Positions 52,923 to 62,098 of a DNA stretch of 64,000 nucleotides are shown here, in pieces. Location of the stretch: positions 1-64,000 of the forward strand of contig NZ_ATAE01000023.1 of the NCBI RefSeq assembly GCF_000474275.2, given 5' to 3'. Below the pieces are notes generated by a model that saw nothing but the letters and a program-made list of their open reading frames with translations, did no database searches and was not told the DNA's origin. Each line of letters opens with the position of its first letter. Positions within the stretch are counted from its first letter, which is position 1. Origin of the DNA: Alkalihalophilus marmarensis DSM 21297. GTDB taxonomy: Bacteria; Bacillota; Bacilli; Bacillales; Bacillaceae_D. The translations under genes and the position numbers were made by a program.

Positions 52923-53303
52923 ATGGTCACAAAGCGTTCGTCAACCGTGCGAGAAATGGATTCACAGTACATTGAAAAGCGGGAGCAGGAACTTGAGTTT
53001 CAAGCAAAGAAACGCAGAGGGTTGATTCGTAGATTAAGTGTGCTGGGTATTTTCGGATTTATACTCGCTGGAATTGCATCTGTGACATTTTATGCCCAAG
53101 CATCAACCATAAATGAAAAACAAGAAGAAAAGCAGGCTCTTGAACAAGAGCTTGAGTTATTGAAAGCAGAGGAAAAGAGACTTGAACAAGAAATCATTAA
53201 CTATAATGATCTGGACTATATAGCAGAGATTGCGAGAAGGGATTATTATTTGTCCAAGCCTGGGGAAACATTGTTTAAACTTCCAGATTCTTCAGCTGAT
53301 TGA
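52923..53303 (+). CDS. divIC: Cell-division protein DivIC (FtsB-like)
   Basis: A bitopic divisome protein that partners DivIB and FtsL. The 126 residues have a basic cytoplasmic N-terminus, one membrane helix (about 40-60, LGIFGFILAGIASVTFYAQA) and an extracellular coiled coil (NEKQEEKQALEQELELLKAE) ending with ARRDYYLSKPGE, typical of the FtsB/DivIC family. AAGGAGGGG precedes the start. It closes the yabM-divIC cluster. Confidence 0.95.
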   Translation: MVTKRSSTVREMDSQYIEKREQELEFQAKKRRGLIRRLSVLGIFGFILAGIASVTFYAQASTINEKQEEKQALEQELELLKAEEKRLEQEIINYNDLDYIAEIARRDYYLSKPGETLFKLPDSSAD

Positions 53304-53376
53304 CACCTTTTTTTTCATTCGGGTATAATGTAGGAAACGAATATTTACAGATTTCTTAAGGAGGATCTATTTTTTC

Positions 53377-53856
53377 ATGTCAATTGAAGTAGGCAGCAAG
53401 TTGCAGGGTAAGGTTACTGGAATTACAAATTTTGGAGCGTTTGTTGAGTTACCGGGTGGTTCTACCGGCCTTGTACACATCAGTGAAGTTGCTGATAATT
53501 ACGTTAAGGATATTAATGAGTTTTTAAAGGTTGGAGAAGAAGTTACAGTTAAGGTTGTAAATGTGGAGAAGGATGGAAAGATCGGTTTATCCATTCGTAA
53601 AGCAAAAGACCGTCCGGAAGGTTCCGAAAGACCTGCACGTCCTAGTCGTCCAAGTCCATCAGGACGTCCGCCGCGTCCGCAAGGCGGCGGGAGAGGTCCA
53701 CAAGGTGGAAATCGCGGTCCTCGGACAAACAGCAGACCAGCACCATCATTTGAAGATAAAATGAGTCGTTTCTTAAAAGATAGTGAGGAGCGTCTTTCAA
53801 CTATTAAGCGTCAAACGGAGTCTAAGCGTGGCGGTCGTGGCGCTCGCCGTGGTTAA
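53377..53856 (+). CDS. yabR: S1-domain RNA-binding protein YabR
   Basis: A general-stress-type S1 protein (GSP13-like). Residues ~1-75 form one S1 domain (GSKLQGKVTGITNFGAFVEL through GKIGLSIRKAKD). The remainder to residue 159 is a low-complexity Arg/Pro/Gly-rich tail with RGP and GGR motifs, probably disordered and nucleic-acid binding. AAGGAGGATC precedes the start. It lies before the tRNA-Met and spoIIE, as in B. subtilis. Confidence 0.93.
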   Translation: MSIEVGSKLQGKVTGITNFGAFVELPGGSTGLVHISEVADNYVKDINEFLKVGEEVTVKVVNVEKDGKIGLSIRKAKDRPEGSERPARPSRPSPSGRPPRPQGGGRGPQGGNRGPRTNSRPAPSFEDKMSRFLKDSEERLSTIKRQTESKRGGRGARRG

Positions 53857-53882
53857 CTTGCTGTCAGCTTCTTTATACAAAT

Positions 53883-53912
53883 AAAAGACAAGCAGAAATG
53901 CTTGTCTTTTAC
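53883..53912 (+). terminator. yabR terminator
   Basis: AAAAGACAAGCA (53883-53894) pairs with TGCTTGTCTTTT (53899-53910), perfect. Confidence 0.92.
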
Positions 53913-53972
53913 TTTTCATAGAACTTTGTATAGATTGGTCTAAAAAGAATATAAAAAAATGATTTAAATGGG

Positions 53973-54001
53973 TTGACTCTTTTAAAAGAAGGGTGTATAG
54001 T
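53973..54001 (+). promoter_or_regulatory. tRNA-Met promoter
   Basis: TTGACT (53973-53978), 17 nt, TATAGT (53996-54001), 41 nt before the tRNA. Confidence 0.75.
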
Positions 54002-54042
54002 AATACTTGTCGTTAATGACACGTTGATGACACACAATATAT

Positions 54043-54119
54043 GGCGGTGTAGCTCAGCTGGCTAGAGCGTACGGTTCATACCCGTGAGGTCGTGGGTTCG
54101 ACTCCCTCCGCCGCTACCA
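54043..54119 (+). tRNA. tRNA-Met (CAU), elongator-like
   Basis: 77 nt including an encoded CCA. The acceptor stem GGCGGTG pairs with the 3' strand CGCCGCT with wobbles, the D-arm is AGCTCAGCTGGCTAGAGC, the anticodon loop TTCATAC gives CAU, and the T-arm is GTGGGTTCGACTCCC. Location before spoIIE matches B. subtilis trnSL-Met1, but the tRNA-Glu next to it there is not present here. Confidence 0.93.
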
Positions 54120-54130
54120 TATACATATTC

Positions 54131-54162
54131 AAACTTGGATCTATTCAGATTCAAGTTTTTTT
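54131..54162 (+). terminator. tRNA-Met terminator
   Basis: AAACTTGGATCT (54131-54142) pairs with AGATTCAAGTTT (54147-54158), one mismatch, then T residues. Confidence 0.85.
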
Positions 54163-54320
54163 GTGCTCTTGTAAGTGGGCAGTTTGCCGATAGAACCATT
54201 TTAAACAAGAACTTTTCCTCATCTTTCTTCAGCATATCCCCCCATCTCCTAGCAAATGAGTGATTTATCCTGTTCATTTTGCTTAAACCTGTTGTATTTA
54301 ATCCTCTTTTAGCCGAATTA

Positions 54321-54387
54321 AGTCGAACGATTCTTTTCTTGCCAAACCTTAATATGACAAAAATTGAAAGACTATTCTGTTTATAAT
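54321..54387 (+). promoter_or_regulatory. spoIIE promoter region
   Basis: ATGACA (54354-54359) is separated by 22 nt from TATAAT (54382-54387), and AGTCGAA (54321-54327) matches six of seven bases of the Spo0A box TGTCGAA. B. subtilis spoIIE has a sigma-A promoter with an over-long spacer activated by Spo0A. The stretch 54163-54320 shows nothing else I can name. Confidence 0.45.
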
Positions 54388-54417
54388 GAAACCACGATTC
54401 TAATATGGGTGGTGGGT

Positions 54418-56913
54418 ATGATGATAAGGAAGGCGGCTAAAGAAATGATTGAACCTGCTCGCAGTGTAATGGTTCACGAAAGATTAATCAGTTTTACGAG
54501 TGGAATGCTCACAAAAGCCGGCAAAACGACGCAAGCGATTTTTTACCAATGGGGCCTGCTCGTTGCGGTTGTAGGTTTTTTACTTGGACGAGCCATGATA
54601 TTATCTGAACTGACACCGTTTGTTCTTCCGTTTTTAGCTGCTGTATATATGTTGAAACGAGAGAAGGCGGGAATCGCTGCATTAGCATTAATGGCTGGGG
54701 CGCTAACGAGCTACCATGGCAGCATTGCCTTTGTCGTCGTAGCGATCTTCTTATATGTTCTGATGCAAAAAGTGGTTGGAAAGTATGTAGATAAATCGAC
54801 AAAAGCTTTGCCGTATACGGTGTTTGCAGCAAGTATGACAGCGAGGCTGGGTTTAGTGTTTATCTTAGAAGGAACGATTACTAACTATGCTCTTATGATG
54901 GCAACCGTAGAAGCTGGGCTCAGTTTTATTCTTACTATGATTTTTTTGCAAAGTGTACCTCTAGTCACATCAAGAAAAGTGAAGCAGCCGCTTCGAAATG
55001 AAGAGATTGTCTGTTTAATTATCTTATTAGCATCTGTTATGACAGGGACGGTTGGCTGGGTCATTTATGATGTAACAGTGGAACATGTATTAGCTCGCTA
55101 TCTTGTATTAATTTTTGCTTTTGTAGGTGGTGCAGCAATTGGGTCGACTGTTGGTGTCGTAACAGGTTTAATATTAAGCCTCGCTAGTGTGGCAAGCTTG
55201 TATCAAATGAGCTTACTCGCATTTTCTGGTTTGCTTGGCGGGTTATTAAAAGACGGCAAAAAGATTGGAGTCGGTATAGGTTTATTAGTTGGTACCTTAT
55301 TAATTGGATTATACGGAGAAGGGGGTACGAATCTAGGAGTCACTTTGCTCGAATCTCTTGCCGCAATTGCAATATTTATGCTGACACCTAGAGATCTTAT
55401 CGGGAAGCTAGCGAGATATATTCCAGGTACAACTGAGTATTCGAAAGAGCAGCAGCAATATTTGCGAAAAATTAGAGATGTAACAGCAGGCAGAGTGGAA
55501 CAGTTCTCTACGCTTTTTCAAACGCTATCACAAAGCTTCCAAGCTTCACCTGATACCGATATTCCAGAAGATGCAGAGAGGGAGGTTGACTATTTCTTAA
55601 GTAATGTAACAGAAAAAACATGTCAAACATGCTTCAAAAAAGAAAAGTGCTGGGTGCAGAACTTCTCTTCCACTTATGAGTCTATGCAAAAGCTTATGAA
55701 AGAAACCGAGGAGCGTGGTGAAGTGACAAGTCAGCTGCTTTTATCAGAATGGAAAAAGCAGTGCATTAAACCAGAGAAGGTCATTCAAGCCATTGAACAT
55801 GAACATGGTCACTTCCAAGCGAATCAAAAGTTAAAAAGACAAGTGCTTGAGAGCCGTAAGCTAGTAGCGGACCAATTGTTAGGCGTCTCGAGAGTCATGG
55901 GTGATTTTGCAAAAGAAATTCAAAAAGAGAAGCAGGCCCATCATCATCAAGAAGAGCAAATGCTAGAAGCACTAAGAGGGGTCGGCCTCGAAGTTGGCCA
56001 TATTGATATCTATAATCTAGAGAAAGGGAATATTGAGATTGAAATGAGTATTTCTTTTGATCAGGGACATGGACAAGCAGAAAAGATTATTGCCCCAATG
56101 CTTTCTGATTTATTAAAAGAAACGATTGTCGTAAAAGCAGAGCAGGCGTCCTATTACCCGAATGGTTATAGTCATATTTCATTTAGTTCAGCGAAAAAAT
56201 TTGTCATAGAAACAGGAATTGCAAATGTAGCTAAAGGGGGGGCATACGTCTCTGGAGACAGTTATTCTACAATTGAGCTTGGAGCCGGAAAATACGCGAT
56301 AGCTATTAGTGACGGAATGGGAAATGGAGAGCGTGCTCACCTAGAGAGTAATGAAACGCTTCAGTTGCTGCAGAAGGTCCTGCAATCAGGGATTGAAGAG
56401 ACCGTTGCGATAAAGTCAGTGAACTCAGTTTTATCACTGCGAACAACAGATGAGATCTTTTCCACCCTCGACTTAGCTATGATTGACTTACAAGATGCTA
56501 CCGCACGGTTCTTGAAAATAGGATCCATTCCAAGCTTTATTAAGAGAGGAGATAAAGTTATTAAAATTGAGGCAAGCAATCTGCCGATGGGTATTATTCA
56601 AGAATTTGATGTGGATGTCGTAAGTGAGCAGTTAAAGCCAGGAGATCTATTAATTATGATGAGTGATGGAATATTTGAAGCGCCAAAGCATGTAGAAAAC
56701 AAAGAAATGTGGGTTCGACGCATGATCAATGAGCTTGATACATCGGATCCTCAGCAAGTAGCTGATGTCATGTTAGAAAAAGTCATACGATCTGGCCGAG
56801 GGATGATTGAAGATGATATGACTATTATTGTAGCGGAGGTGAAGCGCAATACACCGAAGTGGGCAGCCATTCCGCTCTATAAGTCTCCTAAATTATTAAG
56901 AAAGAGAGCATAA
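54418..56913 (+). CDS. spoIIE: Stage II sporulation protein E (SpoIIAA phosphatase)
   Basis: Membrane-bound PP2C phosphatase that dephosphorylates SpoIIAA, releasing sigma-F in the forespore, and also binds FtsZ at the polar septum. The 831 residues have an N-terminal domain of about ten membrane segments (to about 325), a central regulatory region with Cys pairs (CQTCFKKEKCW), and a C-terminal PP2C domain with DGMGNGERA (from about 632), SDGIFEA and DDMTIIV metal motifs. ATG 54418 follows GGGTGG; length matches B. subtilis (827). Confidence 0.97.
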   Translation: MMIRKAAKEMIEPARSVMVHERLISFTSGMLTKAGKTTQAIFYQWGLLVAVVGFLLGRAMILSELTPFVLPFLAAVYMLKREKAGIAALALMAGALTSYHGSIAFVVVAIFLYVLMQKVVGKYVDKSTKALPYTVFAASMTARLGLVFILEGTITNYALMMATVEAGLSFILTMIFLQSVPLVTSRKVKQPLRNEEIVCLIILLASVMTGTVGWVIYDVTVEHVLARYLVLIFAFVGGAAIGSTVGVVTGLILSLASVASLYQMSLLAFSGLLGGLLKDGKKIGVGIGLLVGTLLIGLYGEGGTNLGVTLLESLAAIAIFMLTPRDLIGKLARYIPGTTEYSKEQQQYLRKIRDVTAGRVEQFSTLFQTLSQSFQASPDTDIPEDAEREVDYFLSNVTEKTCQTCFKKEKCWVQNFSSTYESMQKLMKETEERGEVTSQLLLSEWKKQCIKPEKVIQAIEHEHGHFQANQKLKRQVLESRKLVADQLLGVSRVMGDFAKEIQKEKQAHHHQEEQMLEALRGVGLEVGHIDIYNLEKGNIEIEMSISFDQGHGQAEKIIAPMLSDLLKETIVVKAEQASYYPNGYSHISFSSAKKFVIETGIANVAKGGAYVSGDSYSTIELGAGKYAIAISDGMGNGERAHLESNETLQLLQKVLQSGIEETVAIKSVNSVLSLRTTDEIFSTLDLAMIDLQDATARFLKIGSIPSFIKRGDKVIKIEASNLPMGIIQEFDVDVVSEQLKPGDLLIMMSDGIFEAPKHVENKEMWVRRMINELDTSDPQQVADVMLEKVIRSGRGMIEDDMTIIVAEVKRNTPKWAAIPLYKSPKLLRKRA

Positions 56914-56958
56914 CATCTCAGGTAGAGGTAATATTCCCCAATTTAATAAATACTAAAC

Positions 56959-56986
56959 GTATAAATCCTCTTCAGGTGGTGAATGA
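56959..56986 (+). promoter_or_regulatory. Possible sigma-F promoter of yabS
   Basis: GTATA (56959-56963), 14 nt, GGTGAATGA (56978-56986) resembles the sigma-F pattern but has one base less spacing and a mismatch. yabS-yabT are forespore genes in B. subtilis. Confidence 0.3.
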
Positions 56987-57020
56987 TGGTAACATTCAGT
57001 TTACTTGGAGGGGATCAGTT

Positions 57021-57761
57021 TTGAGTAGAGGTACGTTAAAGCAAATTTTATTGTTAACAGATGGTCACTCAAATCAAGGAGAAGATCCAGTTGCTATTGC
57101 GGCGCTTGCTAAAGAGCAAGGTATTACGGTGAATGTAATTGGGGTAGTAGATGAGAATCATTTAAATAAACAAGGAATTGATGAAATTGAAGCAATTGCC
57201 CTGGCGGGTGGCGGGGTCAGCCAAATTGTCTATGCAAAGCAGCTAGCAAAAACCGTTCAGATGGTGACTAGAAAAGCGATGACTCAAACCTTACACGGGG
57301 TAGTAAATAAAGAGCTGCAGCAGATTTTAGGTAAAGACCAAGAAATGGAAGATCTCTCTCCTGAAAAAAGAGGTCAAGTAATGGAAGTGGTAGATGAATT
57401 AGGAGAAACCATTCATCTGGATGTTCTTATTTTAGTAGATACGAGTGCAAGTATGAATAATAAACTGCCAATGGTTCAAGAGGCTTTAACAGATCTTTCT
57501 ATCAGCCTCACATCACGTATGGGTGAAAATCGATTTGCACTTTATGCATTTCCCGGGAAAAGACGTGAGGTTGACCGTTTACTAGATTGGACACCTCAGC
57601 TTCAGTCTCTTACTGGTGTATTCCATAAGCTGTCATCAGGCGGTATTACGCCTACAGGTCCAGCATTGCAAGCAGCATTGCAAAAGTTTTCAAAAGGCGG
57701 TTCAAGAAGGAGTTTGATGGCTGGTGATGAAGAACAGCTCTTCAGAGAATCAGGCATATAA
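57021..57761 (+). CDS. yabS: vWA-domain protein YabS
   Basis: A 246-residue protein with a C-terminal von Willebrand A domain. The MIDAS motif DTSAS is at 140-144; the N-terminal half (RGTLKQILLLTDGHSNQGED) repeats a vWA-like strand with TDG. The segment MSRGTLKQIL aligns with the B. subtilis YabS start, so TTG 57021, 6 nt after GGAGGGGAT, is used. It overlaps the yabT kinase gene by 38 nt. Function unknown; likely a partner of YabT. Confidence 0.9.
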   Translation: MSRGTLKQILLLTDGHSNQGEDPVAIAALAKEQGITVNVIGVVDENHLNKQGIDEIEAIALAGGGVSQIVYAKQLAKTVQMVTRKAMTQTLHGVVNKELQQILGKDQEMEDLSPEKRGQVMEVVDELGETIHLDVLILVDTSASMNNKLPMVQEALTDLSISLTSRMGENRFALYAFPGKRREVDRLLDWTPQLQSLTGVFHKLSSGGITPTGPALQAALQKFSKGGSRRSLMAGDEEQLFRESGI

Positions 57762-58734
57762 GCTGACTGCTGGGACAAGGCTGCTTGGTAAATGGCATCA
57801 AGAACGGTACAAGATTGTACGTTCTCTCGGGTCTGGAGCGACTGGGAAAGTATATCTAGCCGAATCGGTTCACGGGCTGGTAGCTCTCAAAGTAGGAATT
57901 GATAACATGGCTATTACATCAGAGGTAAATGTGTTAAAGCACTTTGAGAAGGTCCAAGGGCAAACGCTTGGACCTTCTTTACTAGATGTAGATGATGCAG
58001 TAGTGGGCGGGGTGACCCTTCCTTTTTATGCGATGGAATACTTAGACGGCCAGGAACTGATTACGTATTTATCCAATAAAGGGGCAGAATGGTTCGGTCT
58101 CTTAATCATTCAGCTGTTAGGAGATTTAGATAAGCTCCACCAAGCTGGATGGGCTTTTGGAGATCTGAAACCTGATAATTTACTAGTGGTAGGTCCGCCT
58201 GCTCGTATCCGGTGGCTTGATGTTGGGGGGACAACTTTACTTGGCCGCTCAATTAAAGAATACACCGAGTTTTATGACCGGGGGTATTGGGGGTGCGGGA
58301 CAAGGGTAGCTGAGCCGAGTTATGATCTCTTCAGTGTGGCTATGATTATGATTAACTGCGCCTATCCGAAGCGATTTGATAAAAAAGGCGATAAACCATT
58401 GGTTTTGTTAAAAGAAAAGGTCGATCAAAGCAGCTATTTAGGTCCGTATCAACACGTTATTTATAAGGCACTGCAGGGTAAATACGCTCATGCAGCCGAC
58501 ATGAGAAAAGAGATGGTTGAAGCTGTATCAAATGCTTCATCCTACAAGGTTCCGAAACAAAAAACGGTTTCTCGGAGTAAATCTACGTCAAAAACTAGAC
58601 AAAAACCGGTTAAAAAACAGATGAAGGTCCAAAAGCAGAAAAAGAAAAAACCATCTTACTTTGTTGAAATCTTCCTCGTCTGCTCTTTTATTCTTTTGGC
58701 ATATATCCTATACTTATTTGGACAAATGATGTAG
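57724..58734 (+). CDS. yabT: Sporulation Ser/Thr kinase YabT
   Basis: Hanks-type kinase active in the B. subtilis forespore, where DNA binding stimulates it and RecA is a target. The 336 residues show a glycine loop (LGSGATGKVYLAE), VALKV with the ATP lysine, catalytic loop GDLKPDNLL (Asp about 147, lacking the usual HRD His-Arg), and DVGGTT in place of DFG. A Lys/Arg-rich linker precedes one C-terminal membrane helix (about 310-332). GTG 57724 gives a MMK start, like the MMN of YabT, and lies 11 nt after AAGGAG. Confidence 0.93.
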   Translation: MMKNSSSENQAYKLTAGTRLLGKWHQERYKIVRSLGSGATGKVYLAESVHGLVALKVGIDNMAITSEVNVLKHFEKVQGQTLGPSLLDVDDAVVGGVTLPFYAMEYLDGQELITYLSNKGAEWFGLLIIQLLGDLDKLHQAGWAFGDLKPDNLLVVGPPARIRWLDVGGTTLLGRSIKEYTEFYDRGYWGCGTRVAEPSYDLFSVAMIMINCAYPKRFDKKGDKPLVLLKEKVDQSSYLGPYQHVIYKALQGKYAHAADMRKEMVEAVSNASSYKVPKQKTVSRSKSTSKTRQKPVKKQMKVQKQKKKKPSYFVEIFLVCSFILLAYILYLFGQMM

Positions 58735-58835
58735 GGTTCCTTTATTCGATGTTAATGTTTATGTTAACTCGATAGGCCTTCTCAATGAAGAGGGCCAATG
58801 GGAACGGCTAATTGAGTAGAACGGGGGTGCAAGGC

Positions 58836-59585
58836 ATGAATGCAGATCGGATGATGGACATTTGTATGCTCGCAGGAGAAATTATGTTGACTTACGGTGC
58901 AGAAACATACCGTGTAGAAGAGACGCTTGAGCGTATGGCCAAGTCTGCCGGGTTTAAAAATGTGCATAGCTTTGTCACCACGACAGGAATTTTTCTATCG
59001 TTTGATGTAGAAGGCAATGATGTCATGCAGATGATCCGTGTCGATGATCGGATGCAGGACTTAAATAAGGTTTCTCTTGTTAACCAATTATCGAGGGAGT
59101 TCGTAAGCGGCCTATTGGACGGGGATGAGGCATATAAAAAATTAGAGGAAATTGCTAAAGCCCCGATGAATTATTCTCCATGGCTTCTACATATTGCTTC
59201 AGGTGTAGCAGGAGGGGCTTTTTCGTATTTATTCGGCGGGAACTTATTTGATACGATTCCAGCCTTTATTGCAGGCTTTGCGGCTAGCTTTAGTGTAGTA
59301 GCATTACAGGAGTATATGAAGGTCAAATTTTTTGCTGAATTTATGTCTGCATTTTTGGGAGGCGCAGTAGCTATTCTTCTAGTGTTGCTTGGCTTAGGTG
59401 AAAACTTAGACCAAGTGATTATTGGAACGTTAATGCCGCTTGTCCCAGGTGTTCCTCTTACAAATGCTGTGCGTGATTTGATGTCTGGAGATTTAATAGC
59501 CGGAGTCAGCCGCGGAGCAGAGGCTGTGATTACAGCATTATCAATAGCAACAGGCATTGCATTAGCTATAGCCTTGCTGTTATAA
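58836..59585 (+). CDS. Threonine/serine exporter family protein, larger subunit (ThrE domain)
   Basis: A membrane protein of 249 residues. A soluble N-terminal domain (about 1-110; MLAGEIMLTYGAETYRVEET is characteristic of ThrE/YjjP proteins) is followed by about five hydrophobic segments including PLVPGVPLTNAVRDL. With the next gene it resembles the YjjP-YjjB pair of E. coli, in which ThrE is split in two. Substrate is inferred to be small amino acids or dicarboxylates. Not at this site in B. subtilis. Confidence 0.85.
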   Translation: MNADRMMDICMLAGEIMLTYGAETYRVEETLERMAKSAGFKNVHSFVTTTGIFLSFDVEGNDVMQMIRVDDRMQDLNKVSLVNQLSREFVSGLLDGDEAYKKLEEIAKAPMNYSPWLLHIASGVAGGAFSYLFGGNLFDTIPAFIAGFAASFSVVALQEYMKVKFFAEFMSAFLGGAVAILLVLLGLGENLDQVIIGTLMPLVPGVPLTNAVRDLMSGDLIAGVSRGAEAVITALSIATGIALAIALLL

Positions 59586-59597
59586 GGAGGGATACCA

Positions 59598-60047
59598 ATG
59601 ATAGTAGAACTTATCTTTTGTTTTATGGCAACCGTTGCTTTTGGAGTCATCTTTAATGTTCCTTATAAAGTTATTTGGCTTGGCGGATTGATCGGATCTG
59701 TGGCGTGGTTTATTTATTCTACCTTACCTAACTGGGATATATCCGTAATTTTTGCAACAGCGATTGCATCACTTGTAAGTGCCACCATCTCGCATTTCTT
59801 AGCCAAAAGATACCGAGTCCCGGTGACTACTTTTAGTATTCCAGGAATTATTCCACTCGTACCGGGAAGCCGAGCTTATTTTACTATGCTTGCTTTTGTG
59901 GATGGAAATTACATCGAGGGACTTCAGCTTGGAATTGAAACGATGCTCCAAGCAGGGGCGATTGCTGCAGGTCTGGTGTTTGCGTTGTCGGTTTTCTCAT
60001 TTGGTAAAGGGGGTATAGGGCAGCGGTATGAGTCAAGGCGTTCATGA
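59598..60047 (+). CDS. Threonine/serine exporter family protein, smaller subunit (ThrE_2 type)
   Basis: A 149-residue membrane protein with four or five helices, beginning VELIFCFMATVAFGVIFNVP and containing the family motif IPGIIPLVPGSRAY. It starts 12 nt after the larger subunit with GGAGGG, and its stop overlaps the tilS start by 20 nt. Partner of the preceding gene. Confidence 0.85.
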   Translation: MIVELIFCFMATVAFGVIFNVPYKVIWLGGLIGSVAWFIYSTLPNWDISVIFATAIASLVSATISHFLAKRYRVPVTTFSIPGIIPLVPGSRAYFTMLAFVDGNYIEGLQLGIETMLQAGAIAAGLVFALSVFSFGKGGIGQRYESRRS

Positions 60048-61425
60048 TTTTATTATAAAACATAAACTATTAAATGAAGTACAAACCGTTTTTGTTGCCG
60101 TATCCGGAGGTCCTGATTCTATGGCACTTCTCCATTACTTATTAAAACGGCGAGAAATGTACGGGATAGAAGTTGAGGCTATCCATGTGAATCATCAACT
60201 GAGGGGCGCTGAATCAGTTGAGGACGAGCAGTACGTGCAAAAATTTTGCACAGAGCATAACATCCCTTTACATACTAAGAAAATGGATGTACAAACATTC
60301 GCTGCACAAAACAAAACGGGAACGCAAAAAGCAGCCAGCGAATTAAGGTATCAGTGGTTTGATGAATGGTTAGAAAATCGCCCGCATTCATGTATAGCTA
60401 CCGCTCACCATGGTGATGATCAGACGGAAACGATCTTAATGACTATGGTGCGGGGAGGAAATTTGCTTGTGCCATCAGGAATTAATGTGAAGAGAATTCT
60501 TCAAAACGGGTTTGTAATTCGCCCGTTTTTGGGAATAACAAAAGAAGAAATCGAGCATTATTGTAAGAGGGAAGGAATCACCCCGCGTATAGATTCGAGC
60601 AATCATTCAATGAAGTACACAAGAAATCGGTACAGACAACAGATTATGCCCTTTATTAAGTCGGAAAACCCATCTGTTCACACTCATATGCAACGTTTTC
60701 AGGAGTGGCAGCGTGATGATCAGAGTTATTTAATGGAGTTAGCAGAAGAGGCATTTAAGTCAATTGTTGTCAAAAAAAGTGAACAATCCATTACAATTTC
60801 AATTGAAGCAACAGAACGTCTGCGCTTCCCTTTACAAAGAAGGGTGATTCATCTAATATTAAGGTATCTTTACGGGAAAAATTCACCATCTAGTACGTCT
60901 ATACATATTGAGCAGATAATCCGCTTGCTCAACAGGCAGGAACCGTCTAAAGAACTTCATTTAGCAAACGGTCTTTTTGTATACCTTAGCTATGACTGCT
61001 GCCACTTTACCCTAAAGCCGCAAATAAAAGAAGAACAACCTCTTGTTCCTCTAACGGTGCCGGGAAATACAGATACTGCTGCCGGAACATTCACTTCCTA
61101 TTATCTAGAGACTTCGGACATACCTGAAGATCAAAAGCATATGCTTCACTTAGATGCAGATAAGGTAGTATTCCCTCTTTCTATTAGAGGTGTGCTGCCG
61201 GGTGATCGAATCTCACTTAGAGGAATGTCTGGCACGAAAAAAGTAAACCGGCTGTATATAGACCGGAAAGTGGATTCTGCGGTAAGAAAGGTATGGCCTT
61301 TGCTAGTCGATGGAAGCGGGGAATTATTATGGGTTCCTCTTTTGCATCGATCAAAAAGTGCAGTCATCACGGATCAGACGAAGCGTGTACTTGTATTAGT
61401 ATTTGTACCATGTATTAGTATTTGA
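60028..61425 (+). CDS. tilS: tRNA(Ile)-lysidine synthase
   Basis: Converts C34 to lysidine in tRNA-Ile2, switching its identity from Met to Ile codon AUA; essential. The 465 residues have the PP-loop SGGPDS (26-31), HVNHQLRG, a central [12 protein letters not shown]-like tRNA-binding region ([12 protein letters not shown]) and a C-terminal TilS domain ([13 protein letters not shown]). It overlaps the upstream exporter gene by 20 nt and precedes hprT, as in B. subtilis. Confidence 0.95.
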   Translation: MSQGVHDFIIKHKLLNEVQTVFVAVSGGPDSMALLHYLLKRREMYGIEVEAIHVNHQLRGAESVEDEQYVQKFCTEHNIPLHTKKMDVQTFAAQNKTGTQKAASELRYQWFDEWLENRPHSCIATAHHGDDQTETILMTMVRGGNLLVPSGINVKRILQNGFVIRPFLGITKEEIEHYCKREGITPRIDSSNHSMKYTRNRYRQQIMPFIKSENPSVHTHMQRFQEWQRDDQSYLMELAEEAFKSIVVKKSEQSITISIEATERLRFPLQRRVIHLILRYLYGKNSPSSTSIHIEQIIRLLNRQEPSKELHLANGLFVYLSYDCCHFTLKPQIKEEQPLVPLTVPGNTDTAAGTFTSYYLETSDIPEDQKHMLHLDADKVVFPLSIRGVLPGDRISLRGMSGTKKVNRLYIDRKVDSAVRKVWPLLVDGSGELLWVPLLHRSKSAVITDQTKRVLVLVFVPCISI

Positions 61426-61486
61426 CCAAATGATGAGTTTTTTTTGTTTCATGATTATAAGTCCATTACAGGAGGGGCATTTTAAA

Positions 61487-62029
61487 TTGATGAGGGACGA
61501 AATTAAAGAAGTATTAATCTCAGAAGAAGAAATTCAAGAAAAAGTGAAAGAGTTAGGAAAGGCGATTACAGAAGAATATGATGGTCGTTTTCCTTTAGTA
61601 GTAGGAGTTTTAAAAGGCGCAATGCCGTTTATGGGTGATTTAACAAAGCGTATCGATACACATCTTGAAATGGATTTTATGGATGTTTCAAGCTACGGTG
61701 CTGGTATGGTTTCTTCAGGTGAAGTGAAGATTCTAAAAGATTTAGATACATCTGTTGAAGGCCGTGATGTATTAATTCTTGAAGACATTATTGATAGCGG
61801 CTTAACGTTAAGCTATTTGATTAAGCTTTTCCACTACCGTAAAGCGAAGTCAGTTAAAGTAGTTACTTTACTTGATAAGCCGGACGGAAGAAAAGTTGAC
61901 CTTGTTCCAGATATGGCTGGTTTCACAGTGCCGGATGCATTTGTTGTTGGATACGGGCTAGATTATGCTGAGCGTTATCGTAACCTGCCGTATATCGGTG
62001 TGTTAAAGCCAGAGATCTACGAGAGTTAA
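61487..62029 (+). CDS. hprT: Hypoxanthine-guanine phosphoribosyltransferase
   Basis: Salvages hypoxanthine and guanine with PRPP. The 180 residues contain the PRPP motif [24 protein letters not shown] and [22 protein letters not shown] 61487, 9 nt after AGGAGGGG, gives an MM N-terminus like the B. subtilis protein; ATG 61490 is the alternative. Linked to tilS upstream and ftsH downstream, the usual Firmicute order. Confidence 0.96.
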   Translation: MMRDEIKEVLISEEEIQEKVKELGKAITEEYDGRFPLVVGVLKGAMPFMGDLTKRIDTHLEMDFMDVSSYGAGMVSSGEVKILKDLDTSVEGRDVLILEDIIDSGLTLSYLIKLFHYRKAKSVKVVTLLDKPDGRKVDLVPDMAGFTVPDAFVVGYGLDYAERYRNLPYIGVLKPEIYES

Positions 62030-62098
62030 TATTTGAGTGGTAAAGATTACTTATGATACGATAAACGAAGCTATAATGCCCGTCGGAGGAGGTCAAGG

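Noticed and set aside
59171-59650. 159-codon open frame antisense to the ThrE-type genes
   Set aside because: Shadow of the opposite strand; no initiation signal or family resemblance.
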